A stretch of 45,054 nt of DNA from an uncultured Flavihumibacter sp. (GCA_902168225.1 CABHOW010000085.1:1-45054); one strand, 5' to 3'. Shown: positions 37,419 through 45,054, numbered from the stretch's first letter. Numbers and translations are program-made. The notes: generated by a model from the letters alone, not told the origin.

Positions 37419-37469
37419 TTTCTTAGCGCCTTCGCGTCTTAGCGTTCATTATTTAAACGCAAAGACGCT
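37419..37469 (-). repeat. 51-bp intergenic repeat, copy 2
   Basis: Inverted partner of 9654-9704, 47/51 identical, about 28 kb away. It lies between the converging msrB and TIM-barrel genes. Confidence 0.75.
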
Positions 37470-37482
37470 CCTATAAACCCCT

Positions 37483-37513
37483 GACTATTGACCAATGACT
37501 ACCGACTATTGAC
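37483..37513 (+). repeat. Short direct repeat GACTATTGAC x2
   Basis: Copies at 37483-37492 and 37504-37513, 21 bp apart, with a related ACCAATGACT between. Simple intergenic filler next to the 51-bp repeat. Confidence 0.5.
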
Positions 37514-37517
37514 ACTT

Positions 37518-38423
37518 TTAAAACCCCCACTTCTTCATCTGCTCCAAATCGGCCTTTACACAATCTAATGGCGGAATACCCTGATAAGCTTCTTGCTCAA
37601 TGATAAAATGAATAGTACCTCCCGTTTTCTTAGCTTGATCGATGATTTCTTTTACTATTTGCACACCTTTACCAAGTACCGTACTCTCGTAATGATTGGT
37701 TGTTGGGTTCTTGATCTCATCTTTTACATGCATGCTCACAAAACGGCCCGGATTGTTTTTTACAATAGCCAATGCATCTGCGCCTGTTTCGTATAAATTA
37801 CCAATATCTAATTGCTGCACCACTAAATTAGGATCGGTATTTTTTAGTAAGATATCATATACTGTTTCATCACCGAGTTTTTGGGTAAACTCAAAATTAT
37901 GATTATGATATCCAAAACGCATACCCGCCGACTTACATAACTTACCACTGGCATTAAACACCTCCATATACCGTTTCATATCATCGGCGGTTTTGCGAAG
38001 ACTTGCATCTAACCATGGACTAATTACAAATTCCTGTTTACATATAGCAGCATCTTCTACGGTTTGTTTCCAACTGTCGCTAAAATCTTTTTTCGCATCA
38101 TCCCAATGTTGTGGACCCATCACGGTATGTCCGCTTGGCATTTTTAACCCTATATCATCCAGCACTTTCTTAAACTCTGTGGCGCTATAGCCATAGAATT
38201 TCCGATTTACATAATTGGCATGCTCCACATAGGTATAACCCATAGCACGCAAGGCTTTTAGGGTTCCTAAGGGATCCTTCTTCATATCTTCCCTAACGGA
38301 ATACAATTGTATGCCCGTAATATGTTTGGGTGCATACAAAGCACGCAATAATGAAGGAGATAATATAGCACCTGTGGCGGCAAAGGCACCTGTGCGTAAA
38401 AACTGTTTACGAGTGATAGACAT
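37518..38423 (-). CDS. Sugar-phosphate isomerase/epimerase-type TIM barrel with Tat-like signal
   Basis: 301 residues of the xylose-isomerase-like TIM barrel (AP-endonuclease-2 fold). Motifs include GIQLYSVREDM, GYHNHNFEF, VQQLDIGNLYETG, FVSMHVKDE and HFIIEQEAYQG, supplying metal-binding Glu/Asp/His. The N-terminus MSITRKQFLRTGAFAATGA resembles a twin-arginine signal, with Arg-Lys in place of Arg-Arg, so export of a folded protein is likely. The substrate, probably a sugar or inositol derivative, is unknown. It diverges from the unknown gene at 38481. Confidence 0.87.
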   Translation of the reverse strand: MSITRKQFLRTGAFAATGAILSPSLLRALYAPKHITGIQLYSVREDMKKDPLGTLKALRAMGYTYVEHANYVNRKFYGYSATEFKKVLDDIGLKMPSGHTVMGPQHWDDAKKDFSDSWKQTVEDAAICKQEFVISPWLDASLRKTADDMKRYMEVFNASGKLCKSAGMRFGYHNHNFEFTQKLGDETVYDILLKNTDPNLVVQQLDIGNLYETGADALAIVKNNPGRFVSMHVKDEIKNPTTNHYESTVLGKGVQIVKEIIDQAKKTGGTIHFIIEQEAYQGIPPLDCVKADLEQMKKWGF

Positions 38424-38468
38424 AATCGTTATTTGAGATAAACAAATTAAGATTTTTTATTCAAATTG

Positions 38469-38476
38469 TATCTTGC
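38469..38476 (+). promoter_or_regulatory. -7-like promoter element TATCTTGC before the 38481 gene
   Basis: Ends only 4 bp before ATG 38481, so transcription may start at or next to the ATG. The string TATCTTGCAC is shared with metF. Confidence 0.45.
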
Positions 38477-38480
38477 ACAA

Positions 38481-38957
38481 ATGAAAACTGCAACTGTCCA
38501 CGAAATAAAGCAGGAATTACTGGCCAATAAAGAAAGGGCACTGGTGGAACTTTGTTTGAGATTAGCGAAATTCAAAAAAGAAAACAAAGAATTACTAACC
38601 TATTTACTATTTGAAGCACATAATGAAGAAGGATATATTACCGAAGTAAAAGCATTAATTACAGATGAATTTGAATTACTCGATACAAAAGCTAATATTT
38701 ATTTTACAAAAAAATCGATCCGTAAAATATTACGCATAGCCGCCAAACATATTCGTTATACCGGATCAAAACAAGCTGAAGCTGCTATACTTATACATTT
38801 TCTCACTACACTTAAAGAAAGCGGTATCCCTTACCAACGCAGCAATACATTGATGAATATATACGCTTTACAAATTAAGAAAATCAAAGCAGCTTTAGCA
38901 GGTATGCATGAAGATCTCCAATACGATTATAATTTAGCCTTAGAGGAATTACTATAA
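38481..38957 (+). CDS. Conserved-looking protein of unknown function
   Basis: 158 residues from ATG 38481; the open frame starts 15 bp earlier at a TTG, but those codons overlap the -7 element. The protein is helical and charged, with no signal peptide or membrane helix. LLTYLLFEAHNEEGYITEVKALI and IRKILRIAAKHIRYTGSKQAEAAILIHFL read like packed helices. I do not recognise a domain. Its stop codon directly abuts the stop of the converging NdpA-like gene with no spare base. Confidence 0.75.
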   Translation: MKTATVHEIKQELLANKERALVELCLRLAKFKKENKELLTYLLFEAHNEEGYITEVKALITDEFELLDTKANIYFTKKSIRKILRIAAKHIRYTGSKQAEAAILIHFLTTLKESGIPYQRSNTLMNIYALQIKKIKAALAGMHEDLQYDYNLALEELL

Positions 38958-39992
38958 CTAAGACGTTTCTTGATCGAAATAGAGTTTATAAAAATGCTTC
39001 CCTTTTTGTTGATCGAAGCCTTTTTCGATCAAATCTCTTCTACCATGTACATACACATGGAAATTTTTATCCAATTTTAAAATACTCTTAAAAAATTTCT
39101 GTTGTTGTTGCACTGCAACGGGATTGATATCGAAACTATCCTCTATTTGTACTTGCTTCGCTACTTCGTATTGCTGTTTATACTGTGTAAAGCTTTCTAT
39201 TAATTCAGGATGATATAGTACTTCTTTACTAAAATCTTGTAACTCAAAACTGTCGTGCGTTTTAAAATATTCCATACTCCGTTGTAGCATGCCGGCTTCA
39301 TCGGCTTTATCAGTTTCGAATTGCTCACTTATTTCGTTGCTGATAAACAATTTACACATGCCCAGTGCAGCTTTGGTATGATGATAGCTATTGGCAACGG
39401 GTGTTACTTGCAAAAACTGCTTTTTCCAAAAACTATTTTCTTCCTTTTTAATTCCTGCCTCAAAAACCAAGCAGCACATCCCCTCGGGCATATTGATGGC
39501 AATAAATCCTTTCTCCGGTTTTTTAATATCAATCCCCTCCTCAATAGTTAAAATGATAGCTTTTTGTGTTCCTGATACTTTAAGAAAAGGTTCTTTTTGT
39601 GCAGTATGAAATATACCGATTGCTTCAAATGCATGATCGTTGAAAGGAAATTTCGTAAAACTACTGATATATATTTCTCCGTTTTTAATAAGTCCGTTTT
39701 TACTCGATTCGTGTAGATGTGTGGCAATAGCTTTCCCGGCAGTATCAAATAGTTCTTTTTTATTGAAAAATGAGGATACAATCGTATGCAATGCATTATG
39801 CTCTTCGGCCAATACATACTGTTCCGCTTCGTTGAATGGTTTGAGAAAAAAACTCAATAAAACGCTACTCAACCATTCATCGGAAAGTGAATGTGTTGTA
39901 TCAGATAAAAAAAGGCTTCCTCCCTGTGCAGCATAGCCTGCACGGTGAACAGCCAGCTCATTTATTTCAATACTAGAAAAATTAATCGTCAT
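38958..39992 (-). CDS. Nucleoid-associated protein, NdpA/YejK-like
   Basis: 344 residues from ATG 39992 (the frame opens 30 bp earlier, but the family start INFSSIEINELAVHRAG fits here). It resembles the 37-kDa nucleoid-associated family: an N-terminal half with ALHTIVSSFFNK, a central strand region (AIILTIEEGIDIKKPEKGFIA) and a C-terminal half ending in ILKLDKNFHVYVHGRR and DLIEKGFD. It presumably binds DNA in the nucleoid; its cellular role is poorly known. Confidence 0.77.
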   Translation of the reverse strand: MTINFSSIEINELAVHRAGYAAQGGSLFLSDTTHSLSDEWLSSVLLSFFLKPFNEAEQYVLAEEHNALHTIVSSFFNKKELFDTAGKAIATHLHESSKNGLIKNGEIYISSFTKFPFNDHAFEAIGIFHTAQKEPFLKVSGTQKAIILTIEEGIDIKKPEKGFIAINMPEGMCCLVFEAGIKKEENSFWKKQFLQVTPVANSYHHTKAALGMCKLFISNEISEQFETDKADEAGMLQRSMEYFKTHDSFELQDFSKEVLYHPELIESFTQYKQQYEVAKQVQIEDSFDINPVAVQQQQKFFKSILKLDKNFHVYVHGRRDLIEKGFDQQKGKHFYKLYFDQETS

Positions 39993-40067
39993 GTGCCGAA
40001 GATACCCCATATATAGATTCAAAATGGGTATTCTTAGCCTATCTTTAGGGTAACATTAGTTAAGTAT

Positions 40068-40841
40068 ATGAACTTAGGTATTAAGGGTCAATTATTTATT
40101 GTTGGAGGCGCCACCTCAGGTTTTGGGAAAGCAATAGCGCATCAGCTATTGGAAGAAGGTGCGCGGGTAATTGCCATTGCGCGCACAGATAAAGCACTAC
40201 AGGAGCTTTATGCAAATAATCCGCTTGTACAATGCGTAGTAGCCGATTTAGGAGCAGATACCGATACAGCCATTGAAGCATGTAAAAAACTCATCGGTAA
40301 TCAACAGTTACATGGTATCGTAATCAATGCGGGTGGTCCACCGGCAAAAACTGTTTTAGAAACAACTTTAGCAGATTGGGATCATGCCTATCAATTACTG
40401 CTCCGTTGGAAAGTAGCTTTTACGCAAGCTTTTATTCCGCAGATGATACAACATGGTTATGGCCGATTTGTTTTTATTGAAAGTTATACAGTAAAACAAC
40501 CTTTGGAAAATTTAGTATTAAGTAATTCCTTGCGCGCTGCCGTAGTAGGGATGGTAAAAACCTTATCACAAGAAGTAGGAAAATCGGGGGTGACCTTAAA
40601 CATAATGGGACCGGGCTCGCATAATACGCCTGCCATCAATCGTATCTATCAGAAAAAAGCGGAGCAAACGGGTTTATCGTTTGAAGAAGTTAAAGCCGCT
40701 GCGCTTAGTCAAATACCTGTTGGATTTCTTGGTGAGGCCGATGATTTTGCCGGTTTAGCATTATGGTTGTTAAGTCCGCATAGCCGCTATATAACCGGAC
40801 AAACAATAATGGTTGATGGGGGAACTATTAAGGGTGTGTAG
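40068..40841 (+). CDS. SDR-family oxidoreductase lacking the catalytic Tyr and Lys
   Basis: 257 residues with a normal Rossmann fold: GGATSGFGKAIA (nucleotide loop, 13-24), VVADLG and the NAGG motif, ending in RYITGQTIMVDGG. Ser139 is present, but 13 residues on, where Tyr is expected, there is Ser152, and four further on Arg156 replaces Lys (SNSLR instead of YxxxK). The segment KQPLENLVLSNSLRAAVVG belongs, from memory, to a known divergent SDR group with that exact replacement. Activity may use another residue or be lost. It starts 75 bp after the divergent NdpA-like gene and precedes the GH13 gene by 48 bp. Confidence 0.85.
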   Translation: MNLGIKGQLFIVGGATSGFGKAIAHQLLEEGARVIAIARTDKALQELYANNPLVQCVVADLGADTDTAIEACKKLIGNQQLHGIVINAGGPPAKTVLETTLADWDHAYQLLLRWKVAFTQAFIPQMIQHGYGRFVFIESYTVKQPLENLVLSNSLRAAVVGMVKTLSQEVGKSGVTLNIMGPGSHNTPAINRIYQKKAEQTGLSFEEVKAAALSQIPVGFLGEADDFAGLALWLLSPHSRYITGQTIMVDGGTIKGV

Positions 40842-40889
40842 GGTTATGGTTTGCGGGGTTAGAAAATAAACGATGGCAATAAAGAAAGT

Positions 40890-42602
40890 ATGAAAAAAAT
40901 ATTCTTATTAATATCCCTACCTTTTATCATCCCGGCATGTAATAATCAACAACAAGCTAATCCCGAATCAAAAAAAGATTGGTGGAAAGAAGAAATCGTT
41001 TATCAGATTTATCCTCGCAGTTTTAAAGACAGTAATGGAGATGGTGTCGGCGATTTAAAAGGGATCATCAGCGAATTAGACTATTTGAAAAGTTTAGGTA
41101 TAACAGCTGTTTGGCTCAATCCCATTTATGAATCGCCCAATGATGATAATGGATATGATGTAAGCGACTATAGAAAAATACTGCGTGAATTTGGCACGAT
41201 GCAAGATTTTGATACCCTATTAAAAGGATTACACGATCGGCATATAAAACTAATAATGGATTTAGTGGTAAATCATAGTAGTGATGAGCATGAGTGGTTT
41301 AAACAAAGTAGGAGTTCGAGAGATAGTAAATACAGAAACTATTATCACTGGTGGAATGCAGAGAAAGGGAAGCCACCTTATCGGTATAGTTTATTCGATA
41401 TCAATCACGATGCCTGGAAATATGATTCCACCACCAATGCCTACTACTTGCATTATTTTTCCCGCAAACAACCCGATTTGAACTGGGAAAATCCGGTATT
41501 GAGAAAAGAGGTTTATGATATCATGAAATTTTGGGCTGATAAAGGAATTGATGGATTCAGGCTTGATGCATTCGGTTTTGCTGCAAAAGATACCAGCTTC
41601 CCCGTTTTTCCAAATGGTTTTGAGAAAAACTTTATGCTGTATTATTCTATGGGGCCGCATTTGCATGAGTATTTGCAGGAAATGAATAAAGAGGTTTTTA
41701 GTAAATATAAACTCATGAGTGTAGCCGAAGGAGCCGGAAATAGTTTTAAAGATGCCCATGATTTAGTAGATGCTAACAGGAATGAATTGAATATGGCGTA
41801 TGCTTTCGAAGGAGTGGATATTGCGAAACCGACCGGTTATAGCCTCACACATTTTAAAGAGGTTTTTTCTCGTTGGGATAGTGCTTTTGAAAATAATGGA
41901 TGGCTTTCCATCTTTTTAGCCAATCACGATCAAGCCCGCATGGTAACAAGGTTTGGCAACGACAGTAAGGAATACAGGGAAAAATCATCAACCTTGCTAA
42001 CCAGTTTTATTATGACGATGCGTGGTACTCCTTACTATTATAATGGCGATGAACTAGGTATGACAAATGCTTATTTCACCGATATTAAACAATATAAAGA
42101 TATGCCCACGCTTAACGAGTACCAATACCAGCTAAAGCAAGGGGCCGATATGACTAGTTTTATGAAGAAGATCCAGTTTGAGTGTAGAGATAATGGAAGA
42201 ACCCCTTTTCAATGGGATAGCTCAGCAAATGCAGGTTTTACTACAGGCATACCATGGCTCAGTATAAATCCCAATTACACTACTATTAATAAAGCAGCGC
42301 AAGACAAAGACCCAAATTCGGTATTAAACTATTTTAGAAAAATAGTGGCTATCCGTAAATCAAACCCCATTTTAGTTTATGGGAAGTATACCCTACTCGA
42401 TAAAGAAAACCCTTCTATTTATGCTTACACACGCGAATGGGAAAACAAAAAATGGTTGGTATTATTAAATTTTAGTGCAAAGGAATCAAGCATTAATCTG
42501 GGATATCATTATCGAACAAAAAAACAAATTATAAATAACTATAGCGCTACTACTACAGATGAAAAGTTAAGGCCGTATGAAGCAGTTGTTTATGAGTTAT
42601 AA
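40890..42602 (+). CDS. GH13 alpha-glucosidase-type lipoprotein
   Basis: 570 residues. A lipoprotein signal with Cys17 (FIIPAC-NNQQ) anchors it to a membrane. The GH13 barrel carries its nucleophile Asp226 (GFRLDAFGF), acid/base Glu280 (SVAEGAG) and stabiliser Asp347 (LANHDQAR), plus the Ca-loop start (SNGDGVGDLKGI) and MDLVVNHSS. The pattern is closest to oligo-1,6-glucosidase/alpha-glucosidase subfamilies, which release glucose from short alpha-glucans. A C-terminal beta domain ends in LRPYEAVVYEL. No SusC/SusD pair is beside it, so it is not part of a visible polysaccharide-utilisation locus. Confidence 0.92.
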   Translation: MKKIFLLISLPFIIPACNNQQQANPESKKDWWKEEIVYQIYPRSFKDSNGDGVGDLKGIISELDYLKSLGITAVWLNPIYESPNDDNGYDVSDYRKILREFGTMQDFDTLLKGLHDRHIKLIMDLVVNHSSDEHEWFKQSRSSRDSKYRNYYHWWNAEKGKPPYRYSLFDINHDAWKYDSTTNAYYLHYFSRKQPDLNWENPVLRKEVYDIMKFWADKGIDGFRLDAFGFAAKDTSFPVFPNGFEKNFMLYYSMGPHLHEYLQEMNKEVFSKYKLMSVAEGAGNSFKDAHDLVDANRNELNMAYAFEGVDIAKPTGYSLTHFKEVFSRWDSAFENNGWLSIFLANHDQARMVTRFGNDSKEYREKSSTLLTSFIMTMRGTPYYYNGDELGMTNAYFTDIKQYKDMPTLNEYQYQLKQGADMTSFMKKIQFECRDNGRTPFQWDSSANAGFTTGIPWLSINPNYTTINKAAQDKDPNSVLNYFRKIVAIRKSNPILVYGKYTLLDKENPSIYAYTREWENKKWLVLLNFSAKESSINLGYHYRTKKQIINNYSATTTDEKLRPYEAVVYEL

Positions 42603-42670
42603 GAGTAGGTAAAAGGGAATAGGTTATAGGGATAGGATTGAAGGTTTATACATCAATAGAAAATAATATT

Positions 42671-42877
42671 ATGACGCTTATTGCCATATTTTTCCCGTTT
42701 CTATCATTTCTGTTACGCGGCAGATTATTTACCGGCATCATCTGTTTGCTATTGCAGATCACACTTATCGGCTGGATACCCGCCGCTGTTTGGGCTGTTA
42801 TCTCTTTACAAAATGCTAGAGCCGATAAGCGAAATAATAAATTAATTAGAGAGCTGCGTAAAAGCAATCGGCGATAA
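42671..42877 (+). CDS. Small membrane protein of YqaE/Pmp3 type
   Basis: 68 residues from ATG 42671. Two hydrophobic helices joined by a short loop: LIAIFFPFLSFLLRG and IICLLLQITLIGWIPAAVWAVISL. The GWIPAAVWA segment matches the Pmp3/YqaE signature. A basic tail follows (KRNNKLIRELRKSNRR). Pmp3 proteins respond to salt or membrane stress in yeast and plants; the role in bacteria is unclear. The gene is separate from the GH13 gene by 68 bp. Confidence 0.75.
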   Translation: MTLIAIFFPFLSFLLRGRLFTGIICLLLQITLIGWIPAAVWAVISLQNARADKRNNKLIRELRKSNRR

Positions 42878-43018
42878 GATCTATAACTCAGAGAAAAAAC
42901 ATTAATAGAAAATATATAAAGTTGAAATACTTTCCTGCGCTAGGAAGATTGTTTTGAAGATGTGTACCAGTGTTGTATATTTAAGTATTGTGATTTTTTA
43001 AAATTCAGGATAAATTTT

Positions 43019-43420
43019 ATGAGACAGCAGCTTATTATTTTAATACTTTTAGTCTTGGTATTTTTTTCTTGTAACAAAGACCTGCCAAATACTAATAACA
43101 TAATAGGCAGTTGGAACTGGAAGACATCTTATTCATCAACTGGCGCTCAAATTTTATCGAGAGACACAACTAAAGTCTATTCGATTTTATTCAAACCAGA
43201 CAATAGTTTTGTTAATCAAACTTTTTGCATTGTAGGAGGTTCAACAGATGGGAGCTATCAATTAAAGAATTTTAATAACAATCGATTTTTAATTTTAAAT
43301 GTTGGGAATACCTCTTACGATACATTACAATTATCAATTGATGGTAATAAAATGACTCTAAACGAAACATATAATGGGTATTCATGGTATCATTACTTTA
43401 ATAAAAAATTAATTGAGTAA
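43019..43420 (+). CDS. Small lipoprotein, lipocalin-like
   Basis: 133 residues from ATG 43019. The signal ends in VLVFFSC-NKD, giving lipid-modified Cys18. The rest is beta-rich with the shape IIGSWNWKT..., a common opening for lipocalin-like Bacteroidota lipoproteins (IxGxWxw), followed by strands ILFKPDNSFVNQTF, DTLQLSIDGNKMTL. No function can be assigned. The earlier in-frame codons from 42962 lack a signal and are not used. Base composition is visibly richer in A/T than neighbours. Confidence 0.72.
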   Translation: MRQQLIILILLVLVFFSCNKDLPNTNNIIGSWNWKTSYSSTGAQILSRDTTKVYSILFKPDNSFVNQTFCIVGGSTDGSYQLKNFNNNRFLILNVGNTSYDTLQLSIDGNKMTLNETYNGYSWYHYFNKKLIE

Positions 43421-43432
43421 TAAAATTTACTA

Positions 43433-43559
43433 TAACGTCGCAAACAAAAGATTTACCTCAATTTGTAATTACCCATCACCAAAAAATGTTACCACAAAAC
43501 ATAATAATTCGGGAGTTTGAATTGAAAGATATTCCTTACTTAACGTCGCTCACAAAAGA
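43433..43559 (+). repeat. Direct repeat flanking the GNAT start
   Basis: 19-bp copies at 43433-43451 and 43541-43559 (TAACGTCGC, two changed bases, ACAAAAGA), 17/19 identical and 108 bp apart. The first is intergenic; the second codes within LTSLTKE of the acetyltransferase. It may be a chance match or a remnant of a small duplication. Confidence 0.35.
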
Positions 43560-43932
43560 GCTTGGTTACGATACAACAGCCGACCAAATGACGGAAAGAA
43601 TCAGTAATATCATGAAACTCAATAACTATTGGACGCTTGTTGCCGTTGCGGAAGATATGGTTATGGGATACATTGGGCTTATCAAAAATTATTTTTGGGA
43701 ACAAGACGGGCCCTATTTAAGGGTTCAGGCATTAGTAGTAAATGCGGATTATCGAAAGCTTGGTGTTGGACAAAAACTTATACAGGCCGCAGAACAATTA
43801 GCCAAAAATCATAATATAAAAACCATTGTCTTGAACTGCACTAATCGGGAGGAAAGACAGGCTGCACACAAATTTTACCCAAAACTAGGATTTGAATCTA
43901 AATCCACCGGCTATGTTAAACAATTAAAGTAG
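43486..43932 (+). CDS. GNAT-family N-acetyltransferase
   Basis: 148 residues. Acetyl-CoA is gripped by the RKLGVGQKLIQ loop (RxxGxG type), preceded by the LRVQALVVNADY strand and followed by IVLNCTNREERQAAHKFYPKLGF, the usual end of the fold. The substrate cannot be told; ribosomal-protein, amino-acid or antibiotic acetylation are all known in this fold. Length is typical. Confidence 0.92.
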   Translation: MLPQNIIIREFELKDIPYLTSLTKELGYDTTADQMTERISNIMKLNNYWTLVAVAEDMVMGYIGLIKNYFWEQDGPYLRVQALVVNADYRKLGVGQKLIQAAEQLAKNHNIKTIVLNCTNREERQAAHKFYPKLGFESKSTGYVKQLK

Positions 43933-43978
43933 CTTCAACAGGGCAAATACTTGTAAGCCTATAACAATCAACACAAAA

Positions 43979-44806
43979 ATGAAAGTTCAAAAAGATAGTA
44001 TCGTATTGCTAGGGGCAGGGCAGCTCGGACTAGCAATAGCCAGAAGAATGGCTTATGGAAACAAAATATTTGTGGGCGACTGGAAACTAGAAAACGCCAA
44101 TAGTATAACCAACATATTGAAAGAGGCAGGATTTGATGCAGCGCCTTTTGAAGTGGATATTTCATCAAAGGAATCTGTTTTACAATTGATTGATGCAGCA
44201 CAAATGCAAGGAGAAATTTCAATGTTCATTAATGCCGCCGGTGTATCGCCGAGTCAGGCTTCTATTGAGCAAATTTTAAAAGTAGATCTATACGGAACGG
44301 CTTTATTATTAGATGAATTTGGCAAAGTGATTAAAACAGGGGGAACCGGTGTAATTATCGCAAGTCAATCCGGTTACAGAATGCCGGCATTAACTGCGGA
44401 TGAAGATCGGCTTTTGGCAACTACACCCACGGAGGCATTACTTGATCTGGAAATATTACAATCCAAAAATATCAGAGATACACTTCACGCTTACCAAATG
44501 GCAAAGCGTTGTAATGTTAAAAGAGTAATGGCGGAGGCTGTGAAATGGGGAGAACGTGGGGCAAGAGTAAATTCAATTTCACCCGGCATTATTATTACCC
44601 CATTAGCATTAGATGAAATAAACGGCCCAAGAGGTGATTTTTATAAAAACATGTTTGCTAAAAGTCCTGCCGGCAGACCGGGAACGGCCGACGAAGTAGC
44701 GAATGTTGCAGAGCTCTTATTGTCTGAAAAGGGTGCATTCATAACCGGTGCAGATTTTTTGATTGATGGAGGTGCCACGGCATCATACTTCTATGGTGAT
44801 CTATAA
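43979..44806 (+). CDS. SDR-family oxidoreductase with long active-site insertion
   Basis: 275 residues. The nucleotide loop is GAGQLGLAIA instead of the usual TGxxxGxG, the NAAGVS motif is present, and Tyr172/Lys176 (AYQMAKR) form the catalytic pair. The Ser of IASQSGY (129 or 131) lies about 41 residues before Tyr, against 13 in normal SDRs, so about 28 residues (LTADEDRLLATTPTEALLDL region) are inserted at the active site. The end INSISPGIIITPLA...GADFLIDGGATAS is standard. An NAD(P)-dependent alcohol/ketone reductase is likely. Confidence 0.88.
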   Translation: MKVQKDSIVLLGAGQLGLAIARRMAYGNKIFVGDWKLENANSITNILKEAGFDAAPFEVDISSKESVLQLIDAAQMQGEISMFINAAGVSPSQASIEQILKVDLYGTALLLDEFGKVIKTGGTGVIIASQSGYRMPALTADEDRLLATTPTEALLDLEILQSKNIRDTLHAYQMAKRCNVKRVMAEAVKWGERGARVNSISPGIIITPLALDEINGPRGDFYKNMFAKSPAGRPGTADEVANVAELLLSEKGAFITGADFLIDGGATASYFYGDL

Positions 44807-44852
44807 TCATAAAAACAAGGTTTAACAGTATTAGTAGTAAATAACCTAATCT

Positions 44853-44978
44853 ATGAAACAGATATTCATCAATTTACCGGTAAAAGATATAGAAGCTTCT
44901 ATGCATTTCTATACTCGATTAGGTTTTGAGGTGAATCCACTATTTACTTTTGAGAATCAAAAATGTATGGCATGGAGT
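44853..44978 (+). CDS. VOC/glyoxalase-family protein, truncated by the contig end
   Basis: Only the first 42 residues remain (MKQIFINLPVKDIEASMHFY, then TRLGFEVNP and NQKCMAWS). This is the first beta-alpha-beta unit of the vicinal-oxygen-chelate fold, as in glyoxalase, extradiol dioxygenase and bleomycin-resistance proteins. The frame then runs into adapter sequence at 44979, so the true protein continues outside this assembly. Confidence 0.85.
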
Positions 44979-45054
44979 CTGTCTCTTATACACATCTCCG
45001 AGCCCACGAGACAGGCAGAAATCTCGTATGCCGTCTTCTGCTTGAAAAAAAAAA
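44979..45054 (+). other. Illumina Nextera adapter, i7 index and poly-A (not genomic)
   Basis: 44979-45012 is the Nextera transposase read-through (CTGTCTCTTATACACATCTC then CGAGCCCACGAGAC). 45013-45020 is an 8-base index AGGCAGAA, which equals the Nextera i7 code N703 as I remember it. 45021-45044 is the P7 end (ATCTCGTATGCCGTCTTCTG then CTTG). 45045-45054 is poly-A read past the end of the molecule. Confidence 0.97.

Noticed and set aside
40890..42602. Polysaccharide-utilisation locus around the GH13 lipoprotein
   Set aside because: No SusC/SusD-like pair or sugar-responsive regulator is adjacent; the neighbours are an SDR and a small membrane protein.
42878..43018. TTCCT-GCGCT-AGGAA inverted repeat as operator or terminator
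   Set aside because: Five-base arms, no T-run and no conserved setting; within chance expectation for a 45 kb window.
43421..43560. Integron cassette or attC site around the GNAT gene
   Set aside because: No inverse-core/core pair or attC fold can be drawn, and there is no integrase. Only a weak 19-bp direct repeat is present.
1..45054. CRISPR array, tRNA, rRNA, insertion sequence or prophage
   Set aside because: Intergenic gaps were read and none holds spaced direct repeats, a cloverleaf, or transposase/phage genes.

Overview
This window is a 45 kb contig from an AT-rich member of the Bacteroidota, most likely close to Chitinophagaceae. The evidence is the gene content (GH3-family protein, a DUF5690-like membrane protein, a TPR-histidine kinase, a BNR/sortilin-type secreted protein, a SbtA-like permease), the near absence of Shine-Dalgarno sequences, and promoter elements of the Bacteroidota -7 type (TAnnTTTG-like). 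The family assignment is inference. The genes are ordinary chromosomal ones: there is no transposase, phage, plasmid, CRISPR array, rRNA or tRNA. No stretch over 300 bases lacks a gene. The last 76 bases are not biological: they are an Illumina Nextera adapter, an i7 index and a poly-A tail, joined to a truncated VOC-family gene.

Layout. 1-6.0 kb: a PLP aminotransferase (-), a secreted plug-domain protein plus a small basic protein (+), then a large BNR-repeat secreted protein (-) interrupted by one in-frame TGA where Trp is expected. 6.1-13.6 kb (+): DUF5690-like membrane protein, TPR sensor kinase carrying palindromic repeats inside its reading frame, secreted penicillin-acylase-type Ntn hydrolase, AraC regulator, M24 peptidase-like protein. 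13.7-21.2 kb (-): a tightly packed seven-gene unit running rlmD, rhomboid, rhomboid-like protein without the catalytic Ser, two membrane-anchored EEP-fold proteins, cysS, and an unknown gene coupled to cysS by an ATGA overlap. 21.2-26.9 kb: secreted TlpA-like thioredoxin protein, metF (-), lptB, GH3, fabG.

26.9-32.4 kb: a SbtA-like permease diverges from a three-gene exporter (ABC ATPase/permease, HlyD-type adaptor, TolC-type channel) whose nucleotide-binding domain is non-canonical at nearly every motif except Walker A and the Q-loop. A perfect inverted repeat lies in the shared upstream region. 32.5-36.6 kb (-): paaZ with an enoyl-CoA hydratase and an AlkA-like DNA glycosylase, preceded by adk with its own terminator. 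36.8-45 kb: periplasmic MsrB, a Tat-type TIM-barrel protein (-), a conserved unknown gene, an NdpA-like nucleoid protein (-), an SDR without the Tyr/Lys pair, a GH13 lipoprotein, a Pmp3-like small membrane protein, a lipoprotein, a GNAT acetyltransferase, another SDR and the truncated VOC protein.

The genes do not form one pathway. The units most likely to work together are the rlmD-rhomboid-EEP-cysS operon, the ABC/HlyD/TolC exporter and the paaZ/hydratase pair. I did not find a clear new system. The closest candidates are the exporter with a degenerate ATPase and the paired active/inactive rhomboids beside paired EEP membrane proteins.
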